Below, one piece after another: positions 10,253 through 19,530 of a stretch of DNA of 55,784 nt. Positions within the stretch are counted from its first letter, which is position 1; each line of letters begins with the position of its first letter. The stretch comes from an uncultured Clostridia bacterium. Its GTDB lineage: Bacteria; Bacillota; Clostridia; Oscillospirales; Ruminococcaceae. The position numbers and the translations under genes are program-made. The DNA is taken from NCBI GenBank assembly GCA_947166275.1, contig CAMVDP010000011.1, positions 1-55,784 of the forward strand. The letters run 5' to 3'. The notes beneath the pieces were generated by a model. It was not told the DNA's origin and did no database searches. It was given only the letters and a program-made list of their open reading frames with translations.

Positions 10253-11413
10253 ATGAGAGAAAAGCTCAAATATTTCATATTGAACAATGCCTATGAATTC
10301 GGGCGAGGGATATGTGAGAATATGGAAGTCGACGGCAGTATGCTGAGGTTTTCCTCGGAAAAGATGTCGGGCATCGGTCGCTTCATGTCGAGGGTGTTCG
10401 ATTCGGGAGACCGGGGAACGATATGGCACAGACTTCTGATCGATATGGAGAATTGTTCTGCGGACGAGCTGCACATTACGGTGTTTGCGTCCGAACAGCG
10501 CGAGTTTACATACGAGGGCGCCACATTCACGATTAGTGAGGTGTTCCGGGATAAGGGGCTGTCGATCGAGAAAAAAGCACAGATGTTCAAGCCCTTTGAA
10601 AAGCGGCGGATAAACGGTGCGAGAGACGCGCTGCTGCACGATGTGAGCGGGCGGTATCTGTGGATATATATAGAAGTTTTCGGCATAAGTGAAAAGCCCG
10701 CGATAATACGCAACATACGGCTTTACCTTCCCGCGGAGTCGTGGATAGACAGGCTCCCGCAGATATACCGCAAGAGCGACAGGGAGGAAAAGTTCCTCGA
10801 ACGCTATCTCGGTATATTCCAGACGCTTTACGAGGAGGTCGAGGATGAGATAGACCGTATATCGGATATCTTCGACCCGGAATGTACGGAGAGCGGGTTC
10901 CTTGAATGGCTCGCTGAATGGCTCGATATCTCGGACTGTTCGGTCTGGGAAGAGCAGAAGCTCCGACGGCTGCTGCTGTCCGCGGTCAGCCTTTACCGCG
11001 GCAGAGGAACACGGGAGAGCCTTTCAAAAGCTATCGAACTGTACACAGGCGAGCCGCCGTTCATCATCGAAGGCTTCTCGCTTCGTGAGCATATCGGTAC
11101 TCCGGTCTATGAACGCACGCTCGTTCCCATGTACGGCAATGACCCCTATAAGGTGTTCATTCTCGTCAGGAGCACGGTCATCAGGACAGAGAACGACAAG
11201 GACATAATAAGCCGCATCGCGCGGGAGATGATGCCGGTCACGGTGGATTTCGAACTCAAGGTGCTTGAGCCGTACATCTTCCTTGACCAGTATTCGTACC
11301 TCGGTATCAATACATTCCTCGGAAAGCCCGGAAATGCCGCGCTTGACGGAAGATCACGTATAACCTTCTCCGTTATCGGAGACAAACAAAACGATGATAA
11401 GGAGCAGATATGA
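10253..11413 (+). CDS. gpI-like phage tail protein
   Basis: The 386-aa product contains the phage tail protein I domain (residues about 165-275: LPQIYRKSDREEKFLERYLGIF, DIFDPECTESGFLEWLAEWLDI, LYRGRGTRESL), a baseplate component that contacts fibres or the outer wedge. The N-terminal 160 residues are beta-rich and not assigned. The stop codon overlaps the start of the next gene (ATGA at 11410), implying translational coupling. Confidence 0.85.
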   Translation: MREKLKYFILNNAYEFGRGICENMEVDGSMLRFSSEKMSGIGRFMSRVFDSGDRGTIWHRLLIDMENCSADELHITVFASEQREFTYEGATFTISEVFRDKGLSIEKKAQMFKPFEKRRINGARDALLHDVSGRYLWIYIEVFGISEKPAIIRNIRLYLPAESWIDRLPQIYRKSDREEKFLERYLGIFQTLYEEVEDEIDRISDIFDPECTESGFLEWLAEWLDISDCSVWEEQKLRRLLLSAVSLYRGRGTRESLSKAIELYTGEPPFIIEGFSLREHIGTPVYERTLVPMYGNDPYKVFILVRSTVIRTENDKDIISRIAREMMPVTVDFELKVLEPYIFLDQYSYLGINTFLGKPGNAALDGRSRITFSVIGDKQNDDKEQI

Positions 11414-13119
11414 AAAACACACAGCTTTATCCTTTTGAACGCAACAAGTATTTTTACGGTAAGCTGCTCAGCGTAGAGGATTTCAATTTTGAGCAGAAGT
11501 ACATGAATGACAAGCGCAGGCTCGTAAACCGTCTCGTTCACGGTATCGGCGTGGTTTGCGGACTTAATGTTGTAAGAGTGGATGATCTTACCATCTCGGT
11601 GGAGAGCGGTCTCGCATTCGACACCACAGGCCGTGAGATCGTGGTGGATATGCCTATCACCAAGAAGCTCTCGATGCTTGGCGGCTATGATACCGCGATA
11701 AGCAGCGGCAGCAACGCTTACGTTTACCTTTGCATCGAGTACAGTGAGGGCGAGAAGGGCAACTCGCACAACATAGTTCCGGACAGCGACGGTGACAATG
11801 CCAACAGGATAAAGGAAGGGTACAATCTTTACCTTACTGCCAGCGAACCCGAAGACAACATCGATCGCACGGATATGCTGTTCGAAAACGCTGTGACCGT
11901 ATTCCGCAGCGGCAGCATACATATCCGTCATGTGATGCCGCGCTTTGTGAACCCCGACTCCACATTCCCGTTCAGGGTCGAGATCGAGACGTTCTCAAAG
12001 CAGTTCGCGGCGTTCTCCTACGATATCCAGCTCGTGTGTCTCAACAACGCGTCTGACGGCAGCTCGGTGCTTAAGGTGAACTTTGATGAGACGCTGCTCG
12101 ATAAGACAGGCAAGTACACACAGACCTTCGAGCTCACATCCGCTAACGTCAGCAATACCGAGGGTACGGCGACTCCCGATCCGCTCACATTCCGTCTGGC
12201 ATTTGACAAGACTCCGGCAGAGGGAGCTGTCTCCGGCAAGTCGTCGGTGATGATTACAGACAAGGATCTGTTTGACGCGGTGGTGTATGACAGCTATGAC
12301 CACAGTATGGATACAGAGCTTCGCAACACTGTCGGACAGAGACTTTATCTTGCGAGGATAGGGCTCGTGAACTCCGTGGGCTCCTCGATAATCGATAACA
12401 TCGAGAACGTTCCTTTCGGTCAGTATGTCGCAAGCAATATGCTTCTCAACGCCATCGGACGCAGCAGGCTCGCTTCCGGCGGAGCGGCTCCGGCTTCACA
12501 GTCGGTGCAGCACGTGGAGTCTTATTCCGGCGGCAAGAGCTCCCCGGAGATCGCAAGCGGTATCTGCAGGATAAACCTCAACGCGGGCAGCCTCAAGAAC
12601 AAGGTCTTCTATTCAGACGAGATATTCCACGGGCTTGGTCTCGGAAGCGTGACCATTACCCTTGGCGCGGTAACGGAGAGCGGTACTATATATGGCAACC
12701 CGTCCGTATTCCGCGATGAGGAAGCGCCTTACGAAGTCGCGGCAAAGCTCGATAACTCGAAGGGAAGCTTTATTATCGGTGTGCTTACGAAATCAACGAT
12801 GATTCAGGACTACATCGATGTAAAGTGGACAGCGTTCCGCGATGTCGATGAGAAAGTCACGGAAAAGAGCAACATGAAGATAACTATAAAGCCGAACTCA
12901 CTTATCATCAAGCCGAGAGAGACAAAGTACCTTGAAGCGGTCTGCAGCAACATGACAAATAAAACGGTAAGGTGGGCGGTATCTCCCGCGACAGGCGGTG
13001 AGATCGATGCTAACGGTATGTATACCGCTCCAAACACTGAAGGTGTTTATGAAGTTATTGCGCAGAGTGCGGTATATCCCGAGGTAAAGGCATCTATCAT
13101 GGTCGTTGTCCGCGGGTGA
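11410..13119 (+). CDS. CIS baseplate-associated protein with C-terminal Ig-like domain
   Basis: The 569-aa protein starts with a segment conserved in many eCIS clusters (RNKYFYGKLLSVEDFNFEQKYMN ... RLVNRLVHGIGVVCGL, residues 10-55). Its function is unknown to me; I recall it as a baseplate-adjacent CIS family. The middle is beta-rich. Residues about 485-569 form an Ig/cadherin-like domain (GGEIDANGMYTAP, YEVIAQS), suggesting an exposed fibre or adhesive role. It overlaps the gpI-like gene by four bases. Confidence 0.75.
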   Translation: MKNTQLYPFERNKYFYGKLLSVEDFNFEQKYMNDKRRLVNRLVHGIGVVCGLNVVRVDDLTISVESGLAFDTTGREIVVDMPITKKLSMLGGYDTAISSGSNAYVYLCIEYSEGEKGNSHNIVPDSDGDNANRIKEGYNLYLTASEPEDNIDRTDMLFENAVTVFRSGSIHIRHVMPRFVNPDSTFPFRVEIETFSKQFAAFSYDIQLVCLNNASDGSSVLKVNFDETLLDKTGKYTQTFELTSANVSNTEGTATPDPLTFRLAFDKTPAEGAVSGKSSVMITDKDLFDAVVYDSYDHSMDTELRNTVGQRLYLARIGLVNSVGSSIIDNIENVPFGQYVASNMLLNAIGRSRLASGGAAPASQSVQHVESYSGGKSSPEIASGICRINLNAGSLKNKVFYSDEIFHGLGLGSVTITLGAVTESGTIYGNPSVFRDEEAPYEVAAKLDNSKGSFIIGVLTKSTMIQDYIDVKWTAFRDVDEKVTEKSNMKITIKPNSLIIKPRETKYLEAVCSNMTNKTVRWAVSPATGGEIDANGMYTAPNTEGVYEVIAQSAVYPEVKASIMVVVRG

Positions 13120-13165
13120 TACTATCGCGCGGCAGTAGAATTATCAGGCAAAGGAGGCGAAGCTG

Positions 13166-14017
13166 TTGATCATTTATACATACGGACATGAGTATCCTGT
13201 GACGAGCGTTCAGAAGACCAATGAGCGCTACAGCATATATATGTGTACCAATAGCAGAGATGGTTCATTATGCCGTATAATGAGCGTAAAGGACAGGTCG
13301 CTTTTCCCCGAGCTTGTGAGCTGGCTGTCCAATGTCGTAGATCCGTCGGTGTTCACGGATTATATCGAGCATTTTATATTCGATGATCAGCTTTGCATAG
13401 TTATGAAATACACACAGGGCACGACCCTCGCGGATAAGACAGATACCGAGGGGATGCCGCTGCGGGAGCGCCTTGAGCTGTGTCGTAAGATACTTGAGAG
13501 AGCGGTGCTTCTCGATATCCCGGATTATTTTCTCGACAAGTGCATGGATGTGGGGAACATAATTGTAAGTCCGGATCTTACGGTGAACTTCAACTATCCG
13601 ATCGAGGATATCATCGGGACGAGGGAGTGTGACCCGATGCGGAAGGCGGAAAAGCTGCTGCGGTTCTTCTTTGCGTATGAGCTTGAGCGCAAGGTCCCCG
13701 ATGAACTGATCAAGTTTTTTGGCGAGATGCCGGAGCTTGTAAAGTCGAACAAGATCGAGCTTTACAGCAGATACTATCTCATGATGAATACGCTTATAGA
13801 AAGCGATGCGGGCGGTGAGGAGCCGAAGTCGATATGGTTCAGGATATGGGATAAGATAAAAAAGCTGTGGGGAAAGGTGAAGAAGATCATCATGTTCCTG
13901 CTGCTCGCGGCGGCGATAACATATCTTGTATTCACGATCCAGACTTCAGGTCCGTCAACGAAATCCAAACCGAATTTTGACAGTATAGGAACTGTAACGA
14001 TAGATAAGAACAGGTGA
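13166..14017 (+). CDS. Membrane-anchored pseudokinase-like protein
   Basis: The 283-aa protein starts at TTG, eight bases after AAAGGAGG. Its layout resembles a Ser/Thr kinase: an N-lobe-like part, a hinge-like strand (LCIVMKYTQGTTLAD, residues about 75-90), a helix, then GNIIVSPDLTVNFNY (about 129-144), which sits where kinases have the Asn of the catalytic loop and DFG. HRD is absent and DFG appears as NFN, so catalysis is unlikely. A single transmembrane helix (about 241-260) is followed by a short polar tail, so the kinase-like part is probably cytoplasmic. The kinase assignment is by eye and uncertain; the membrane segment is clear. Confidence 0.5.
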   Translation: MIIYTYGHEYPVTSVQKTNERYSIYMCTNSRDGSLCRIMSVKDRSLFPELVSWLSNVVDPSVFTDYIEHFIFDDQLCIVMKYTQGTTLADKTDTEGMPLRERLELCRKILERAVLLDIPDYFLDKCMDVGNIIVSPDLTVNFNYPIEDIIGTRECDPMRKAEKLLRFFFAYELERKVPDELIKFFGEMPELVKSNKIELYSRYYLMMNTLIESDAGGEEPKSIWFRIWDKIKKLWGKVKKIIMFLLLAAAITYLVFTIQTSGPSTKSKPNFDSIGTVTIDKNR

Positions 14018-14026
14018 GAATAAACT

Positions 14027-16885
14027 ATGTTTGATTTATTTGGCGCGTTCAGGCTTTTCCTTCGTAAGGTGGAGCGGATATTCATAACGCCTGTAATGCT
14101 GTTCGTGCGAATGGTGCTTCGTAAGCTCAATCCGCAGAATATCGTGAGCAAGGTCGCTACCGATATCAAGAAGGAAGCCAAGGGGTTTACCGCTAAGCCT
14201 ACCGATGTGAGCCAGTATTTCATCATCGGTGAGAAGTTCGTCGCGAAAAAGCTTGTATACGCGATCGTGATAATTCTGATATTGCTCGCGATCCTGTTCG
14301 TAAGGTTCGGACTGCCGTGGATAGTGAGCATGTTCTTCACGAAGTCGATGTGGGTCAACAGCATTGACGCGATCGGATATACCGGTAAGGTAAAGCTCTA
14401 CGATTCCGTGAAGCTCGAAAACGTGCTTTTCGAGGGAAGGCTCGAACAAGGAAGTGTCATGGGCGAAGGCACGCTTCACAACTACAACGGCGAACTCGTT
14501 TATGTCGGTAATTTCGAGAACGGTGAATACTCCGGCTACGGTAAGCTGTACTATCCCAACGGTAACGTGGAGTATGCCGGCGGTTTCGTTTCCAACCTGT
14601 TTGACGGTGACGGTACACGTTACTATGATAAAGGCAGGACCATGTATACCGGACAGTTCAGCGGCGGCATGTACAACGGCTCCGGAAAGCTCTTCGACGA
14701 AGGGAACGGAAACCTTGTATATGACGGAAGCTTTGTGAACGGCGCGTACAACGGCACCGGCAAGGAATATTCCGCGTCGGACGGTAATCTCGTTTATAAC
14801 GGCAGCTTTGTGAACAATGAGCGTGACGGCACCGGCGAGCTTTATGACGAGACTACCGGCAAGATACTTTACAGCGGAGATTTCAAGGCGAATATGTACT
14901 CCGGCAGCGGAAAGCTGTATGAAAACGGAGCTCTTATATATGACGGGGCGTTCAATAACGATGTGTACAACGGCTATGGAACGCTCATGGACGAGACCGG
15001 CATAATCTACGCCGGCAATTTCGTAAACGGAAAGTACAACGGTACCGGCAAGCAGTACGAGAACGGTGTTCTCGTGTACAGCGGTGAGTTCACGGATTCG
15101 CTGTACAACGGCACAGGTGCGATGTACCGGGGCGGAGTGCTGTACTATACCGGCGGATTTTCGATGGGCAGGCCTATCGGTACCGGAACGTTTTATGACG
15201 AGACCGGAGCTGTGCTGTCAGACGGCACGCTGGGCAACGGTGACGTTGTGAGCGGCACTACCACGCTGTTCGATGACAACGGCGGTCTGCTGTATGTCGG
15301 CGGTATCGCGGACGGCAAATATGACGGCAAGGGTGTTCTGTATGACAGCTCCACGGGCGATGTGATGTATGAAGGTACCTTCACAGCGGGCGCATACAAC
15401 GGCTCGGGTAAGCTCTACGATAAGGGCGTGCTCGTGTATGACGGCGCTTTCAAAGGCGGCAGCTACGACGGTGTCGGTAAGCTGTATGAGAACGGTGAGC
15501 TCGTTTATGACGGCGACTTTAAGGACGGTAAACAGTCCGGCAACGGCGTTGTTTACAAGAACGGGAGCAAGGTATATGAGGGCGCTCTGACTGACGGTCA
15601 TTACAACGGCACCGGTAAGGAATACAAGAATGACAAGCTCGTTTATGAGGGTAACTTCCAGAATGATACTTACAACGGCAGCGGCAAGCTTTACAAGAAC
15701 GAGAAGCTCTACTATGAAGGCAACTTCGTGAACGGCAGACCGCAGGGTCAGGGTACATACTACGATGAGAACGGCGGTGTCGCCATGGAGGGAGATATCT
15801 CTGCCGGCGGCGGTATCGCGAACGGTACCACGAATATCTATGACAAGGACGGATATCTTATCTATTCCGGTGATGTCAAGGATGGTATCTACAACGGCTC
15901 GGGCAAGCAGTATAACGGCAGACCCGGCGTGATGATATATGAAGGTGATTTCAAGGACGGCAGATATAACGGTACCGGAAAGCTGTATAACAGTGCCGGC
16001 AAACTTATCTACTCCGGTGACTTCGCGGACGGTAAGTATTCCGGCTTCGGTCAGCAGTATGACCCGACTACCGGAAAGATGACGTTTGACGGCAGCTTCA
16101 AGGAAGGCAAACGCACCGGCAACGGTAAGAGCTATGACGCGAAAACGGGATCGCTGGTATATGACGGCGAGTTCGCGGATGACGTATATAACGGACAGGG
16201 CAAGCTGTACAGCGGCGATGTCATGATCTACAACGGCGGCTTCAAGAACGGTAAGTATTTCGGACAGGGTACGTTCTATGACGCGTCCGGCAAGATGACT
16301 GGCAACGGCTACGTCGACGCGACCGGAAAGATAACCACAGGTTTTACAACGCTGTACTCAAAAGACGGTAAGAAAGTCATCTACTCCGGAAATGTTGAGA
16401 ACGGCATATACAACGGCGCGGGCAAGCTGTACAGCTCCACCGACGGCAAGCTTATCTATGATGGCAACTTCACATCGGGTCAGTATGACGGAGCAGGTAA
16501 GCTGTATGAGAACGGCGTGCTGATATACGACGGGACCTTCTATCATAACGAATATCACGGCAACGGAAAGCTGTACGAGAATAAGGTGCTGGTATACGAC
16601 GGCGACTTCTACCGCGGCGAGTACCACGGCAACGGTAAGAAGTTTGACAGCAACGGCGCTCTTATGTACGACGGCGGCTTCTACAAGGGAAAATATGACG
16701 GACAGGGCCGTGAGTTCTATCCGGGCGGCACGCTCAAGTATGAGGGTACCTTCAAGCTCGGTGAATATGGTGCGGGCAAGACATACTCCGAGACCGGCGA
16801 GCTGATCTCGGATACAACGTCACAATCTTCCGCCGTGACTTCGGACTCTGAAGAGAACAACGAAACGGGATCTGCGCAGGAGTGA
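14027..16885 (+). CDS. Membrane-anchored MORN-repeat protein
   Basis: This 952-aa protein has one hydrophobic segment (residues about 75-104) and then roughly 30-35 MORN repeats of about 23 residues from about 130 to 930 (unit pattern LVYDGxFxNGxYNGxGKLYxxG). MORN repeats form long beta-hairpin solenoids used as scaffolds and membrane-binding rods. Three unusual units (near 15170, 15740 and 16250) break the array into blocks. The Ser/Glu-rich C-terminus is disordered. The gene follows the pseudokinase by nine bases and precedes the cap protein, so it may tether the CIS or set its position at the membrane. Confidence 0.88.
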   Translation: MFDLFGAFRLFLRKVERIFITPVMLFVRMVLRKLNPQNIVSKVATDIKKEAKGFTAKPTDVSQYFIIGEKFVAKKLVYAIVIILILLAILFVRFGLPWIVSMFFTKSMWVNSIDAIGYTGKVKLYDSVKLENVLFEGRLEQGSVMGEGTLHNYNGELVYVGNFENGEYSGYGKLYYPNGNVEYAGGFVSNLFDGDGTRYYDKGRTMYTGQFSGGMYNGSGKLFDEGNGNLVYDGSFVNGAYNGTGKEYSASDGNLVYNGSFVNNERDGTGELYDETTGKILYSGDFKANMYSGSGKLYENGALIYDGAFNNDVYNGYGTLMDETGIIYAGNFVNGKYNGTGKQYENGVLVYSGEFTDSLYNGTGAMYRGGVLYYTGGFSMGRPIGTGTFYDETGAVLSDGTLGNGDVVSGTTTLFDDNGGLLYVGGIADGKYDGKGVLYDSSTGDVMYEGTFTAGAYNGSGKLYDKGVLVYDGAFKGGSYDGVGKLYENGELVYDGDFKDGKQSGNGVVYKNGSKVYEGALTDGHYNGTGKEYKNDKLVYEGNFQNDTYNGSGKLYKNEKLYYEGNFVNGRPQGQGTYYDENGGVAMEGDISAGGGIANGTTNIYDKDGYLIYSGDVKDGIYNGSGKQYNGRPGVMIYEGDFKDGRYNGTGKLYNSAGKLIYSGDFADGKYSGFGQQYDPTTGKMTFDGSFKEGKRTGNGKSYDAKTGSLVYDGEFADDVYNGQGKLYSGDVMIYNGGFKNGKYFGQGTFYDASGKMTGNGYVDATGKITTGFTTLYSKDGKKVIYSGNVENGIYNGAGKLYSSTDGKLIYDGNFTSGQYDGAGKLYENGVLIYDGTFYHNEYHGNGKLYENKVLVYDGDFYRGEYHGNGKKFDSNGALMYDGGFYKGKYDGQGREFYPGGTLKYEGTFKLGEYGAGKTYSETGELISDTTSQSSAVTSDSEENNETGSAQE

Positions 16886-16898
16886 AAGGGTCGGTCAA

Positions 16899-17498
16899 AT
16901 GGCTAATTACAACATTATTTCAGATATAGGAGAAGCGCTCGTTAAGCTTCTCCGTGAGGGCATGGTGCCTGATCTGATCCCGAATACGGAGGGGATAGGC
17001 GTGTGTCATCCCTCCGATAAGGGGGATGTGAGCCTCGGTATCTGCCTGTATGACATGAAGAGAAACAATGACATTGACGCGACGAAAAGGATACCTGTAG
17101 GTACCGACAAGCTGCGTGCGCCGTCATTCTATCTTGACCTGTACTACATGATCACCGCGTACTCCGCGAGCGATATCAAGTTTCGTTCGCTTGAGGAAGC
17201 AAAGCTGATCGGGCGTGCGATGCAGATAATCGAGGGTAACCCGGTACTGAAGCCGGAGCTCTACGGAAAAGCTTTCTCCGGGATGAAATTCCTGCCGCGC
17301 ATCGAGATGCTTGAGCTTGATAATGAGGAGAAGCACCGCATCTGGAACATCCCCGACCAGCCGTATAAGCTGTCGGTGTTTTACAAGGTGTATCCCGTAG
17401 AGATAGAATCCGAACGTATTACAAAGATAACAAGAGTTTCCGAGACGGATTTCACTTTCGGTCAGATCAGCGATCTGAAAGCGAAAGAAGGAGAGTGA
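16899..17498 (+). CDS. DUF4255 / Pvc16-like tail cap protein
   Basis: The 199-aa protein matches the DUF4255 (Pvc16 N-terminal) family that caps the distal end of the inner tube and sheath. Visible hallmarks are the early amphipathic helix (ISDIGEALVKLLREGMVP), the central segment with PSFYLDLYYMITAYS, LGRAMQII-type helix (LIGRAMQIIEGNPVL) and the conserved end HRIWNIPDQPYKLSVFYKV. Length is normal. The next gene starts six bases after its stop. Confidence 0.88.
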   Translation: MANYNIISDIGEALVKLLREGMVPDLIPNTEGIGVCHPSDKGDVSLGICLYDMKRNNDIDATKRIPVGTDKLRAPSFYLDLYYMITAYSASDIKFRSLEEAKLIGRAMQIIEGNPVLKPELYGKAFSGMKFLPRIEMLELDNEEKHRIWNIPDQPYKLSVFYKVYPVEIESERITKITRVSETDFTFGQISDLKAKEGE

Positions 17499-17503
17499 GC
17501 TGA

Positions 17504-18274
17504 ATGGATCAATTTGGATCGCCTTCCCGCAGATTGGTGATGAAGCTTTCGATTTCGGTGCAGCTTACCGACGACCTTACCGGGCTTCCGGTAAAAGGGA
17601 GCAACGCAAGAGTGTGGATCGACGGACAGAAGCCGCCGATCGTGAAGCCTGACGGCAGATATATATTCGTGGATGTTCCCGAGGGGGAATACACTGTCAA
17701 TGCCGAGGGCGGGTTGTACTGCCGCATAGGTATACGGTGCACAGTGACTGCGGATAAGGCTGAAAATGTGACGCTTCGGATGCTTCCGAACAAGCAGTAC
17801 CCTATGCCTTCGGATTCTGTGCTTGTCGAGGGTAAGGCAGCTCCCGGCGCAGCGCTCAGAATATTTCCGGATGACCGGAGCACCGCCTACAAGCTTCTCT
17901 CCGGCGCGGAAAAAGGCAGCCGTGTAGTCGGCATCTACCACGGCGAGGGGATCAATATCGAGGGCAAGCTGCTGAAGATAATCGCGCCCGACAATAGCGG
18001 AGAGTACATTCGTATCGCTGCCGCGGAGGATGGTGACAGGTCAGAATACAGGCTTGACGGAGAGCTTGTTTCGGATTATCCGAAGATCGGCACAGTGATA
18101 GTTCCGGTGTCGGAATGCACAGCGGACGGAAACGGCGGGTTCATGCTGATGCTCAGGACCGGTACGGGCTCCGGCAGCAGTATGACCTGTGAAGTCATAG
18201 ACGGCGATAAGGTAATAACTAAAAAACTGGATATCGGCGGATCGAATTACATCAAAGCCGATTTTTCGGAATAA
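17504..18274 (+). CDS. CIS-associated beta-sandwich protein
   Basis: The 256-aa product is all-beta. The first 90 residues resemble carboxypeptidase-regulatory/prealbumin-like domains (SVQLTDDLTGLPVKG, GRYIFVDVPEGEYTVNAEGG). Proteins of this kind often follow DUF4255 genes in eCIS loci. The remainder has no recognised domain. There is no signal peptide. The start at ATG 17504 has a strong AGAAGGAGAG site that overlaps the end of the upstream gene. Its role is unknown; a collar or adaptor is possible. Confidence 0.65.
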   Translation: MDQFGSPSRRLVMKLSISVQLTDDLTGLPVKGSNARVWIDGQKPPIVKPDGRYIFVDVPEGEYTVNAEGGLYCRIGIRCTVTADKAENVTLRMLPNKQYPMPSDSVLVEGKAAPGAALRIFPDDRSTAYKLLSGAEKGSRVVGIYHGEGINIEGKLLKIIAPDNSGEYIRIAAAEDGDRSEYRLDGELVSDYPKIGTVIVPVSECTADGNGGFMLMLRTGTGSGSSMTCEVIDGDKVITKKLDIGGSNYIKADFSE

Positions 18275-18289
18275 CGGAGGATAACAAAA

Positions 18290-18676
18290 ATGGCATGCGC
18301 GGTTTGTATGGGGGCTTCGCTGATGTGTCCGTTCGGAATGGCCCCGTCGGTGCTTTCTGTACTCCCGGTGAACAGGACGATGACGAAAACACCGCTCGCC
18401 AATATCATGGACAACAAGCCCTTTGTGAATATCCTGCCGTTTGGTATGTGTTCGTCGCTCGCAAATCCTACGGTGGCATCGGCGACAGCGGCAGCGCTTG
18501 GAGTGCTTACTCCTATGCCGTGCGTCCCGGTAACGACTGCGCCGTGGGCACCGGGAAGTCCCACAGTACTTATCGGCGGTCAGCCCGCGCTCAACAATAC
18601 GAGCAAGCTGATATGCGCATGGGGCGGGGTCATACAGATCACAAACCCGGGTACGATGAATATCATGGTGCCGTAA
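18290..18676 (+). CDS. DUF4280 PAAR-like spike tip protein
   Basis: The 128-aa protein is a DUF4280/PAAR-like tip that sharpens the CIS spike. Cys-rich N-terminus (ACAVCMGASLMCPFGM), the repeated Pro/Thr/Cys loops and the conserved stretch AANPTVASATAAALG-like (here LANPTVASATAAALG) with PMPCVPVT and GQPALNNTSKLICAWGGVI are typical. It would cap the spike encoded at 3904. The ribosome binding site is CGGAGG. Confidence 0.92.
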   Translation: MACAVCMGASLMCPFGMAPSVLSVLPVNRTMTKTPLANIMDNKPFVNILPFGMCSSLANPTVASATAAALGVLTPMPCVPVTTAPWAPGSPTVLIGGQPALNNTSKLICAWGGVIQITNPGTMNIMVP

Positions 18677-18699
18677 CTTAAGGAAAGGAAACAGCGCAG

Positions 18700-19506
18700 A
18701 TGGAAAAAATGGAACAGGATAAGCATCTCGAACCGGGAATGTCGGAGATGACCGAGGCGGCGATAATCAATATTTCGACCGTTTTTTTCAGAGACAACGT
18801 CATGATAAACAAGGACGCGGGTCTTGTCTCCGTCATAAATATGCAGGTCGAGGATGTCGGAGGTGTGCTTGAAAAGCATAACGGCCAGCTGCTCTGCGTT
18901 ACGCGTGCGGGTATCTCGGCAATGTTCAGGGGAGACTGTGAGGACGCGGTAAAATGTGCGATAACGATATGCCAGGAGGCGGAGCTCGAAGAGCGCAAGA
19001 AGCTGTTTGCGGGGCTCAGCATCGGCATAGACTACGGTGTCGTATGTGTGGGAGCAGTGGGCTACAACGGCTTCGATATGCCGCTCGTGATGTCTGAAAC
19101 TATGGACACCGCGATATTCTTGAGTGATGCTGCACGAAGGTACAACTCTCGCATACTTGTGACGAGCGACATCGCAGATCGTATGCTGGGTTTTCAGAAG
19201 CTCTACAACAGCCGCAGGCTCGGGAAGATGTATCACCCTGCCAGTGACACGGCTGAAGATATCTACGATATTTATGACGGTGATCTTGCCGATACAAAAT
19301 ACAGCAAGATGAGAAGCAGACTGTTCTTTGAGACAGGAGTCGAGCTTTTCCTGAAGGGAAACTACCTTGAGGCGCGCTCTTACTTCATAGAGCTTCTCAA
19401 ATTTGACAGAAATGATGCTGCGGCGAAGCAGTATGTTTTCAGATGTGACAGCTGTCTTGCAGGTACTGCGGATGAGAACGAGAAAAAGTATATTGAGTGC
19501 TGCTGA
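18700..19506 (+). CDS. Degenerate class III cyclase-like protein with TPR-like tail
   Basis: The 268-aa product follows the fold order of class III adenylate/guanylate cyclases: STVFFRDN (about 26-33), GGVLEKHNGQLLCV (about 53-66), GISAMFRGDCEDAVKCAI, LSIGIDYGVVCVGAVG (about 105-120) and ILVTSDIADRM. The second metal-binding Asp of the GD motif is Gln, and the late Asn/Arg that position substrate are not visible (MDTAIFLSDAARRY), so it is probably inactive as a cyclase. Residues about 205-260 look like one or two TPR units. It sits between the PAAR tip and a membrane PP2C. Confidence 0.65.
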   Translation: MEKMEQDKHLEPGMSEMTEAAIINISTVFFRDNVMINKDAGLVSVINMQVEDVGGVLEKHNGQLLCVTRAGISAMFRGDCEDAVKCAITICQEAELEERKKLFAGLSIGIDYGVVCVGAVGYNGFDMPLVMSETMDTAIFLSDAARRYNSRILVTSDIADRMLGFQKLYNSRRLGKMYHPASDTAEDIYDIYDGDLADTKYSKMRSRLFFETGVELFLKGNYLEARSYFIELLKFDRNDAAAKQYVFRCDSCLAGTADENEKKYIECC

Positions 19507-19530
19507 CGATAAAGAATAAGCATTTATGGG

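Noticed and set aside
14400-16800. Regular DNA repeats that might suggest CRISPR or satellite DNA
   Set aside because: They are in-frame MORN codons with degenerate third positions, not identical repeats with unique spacers.
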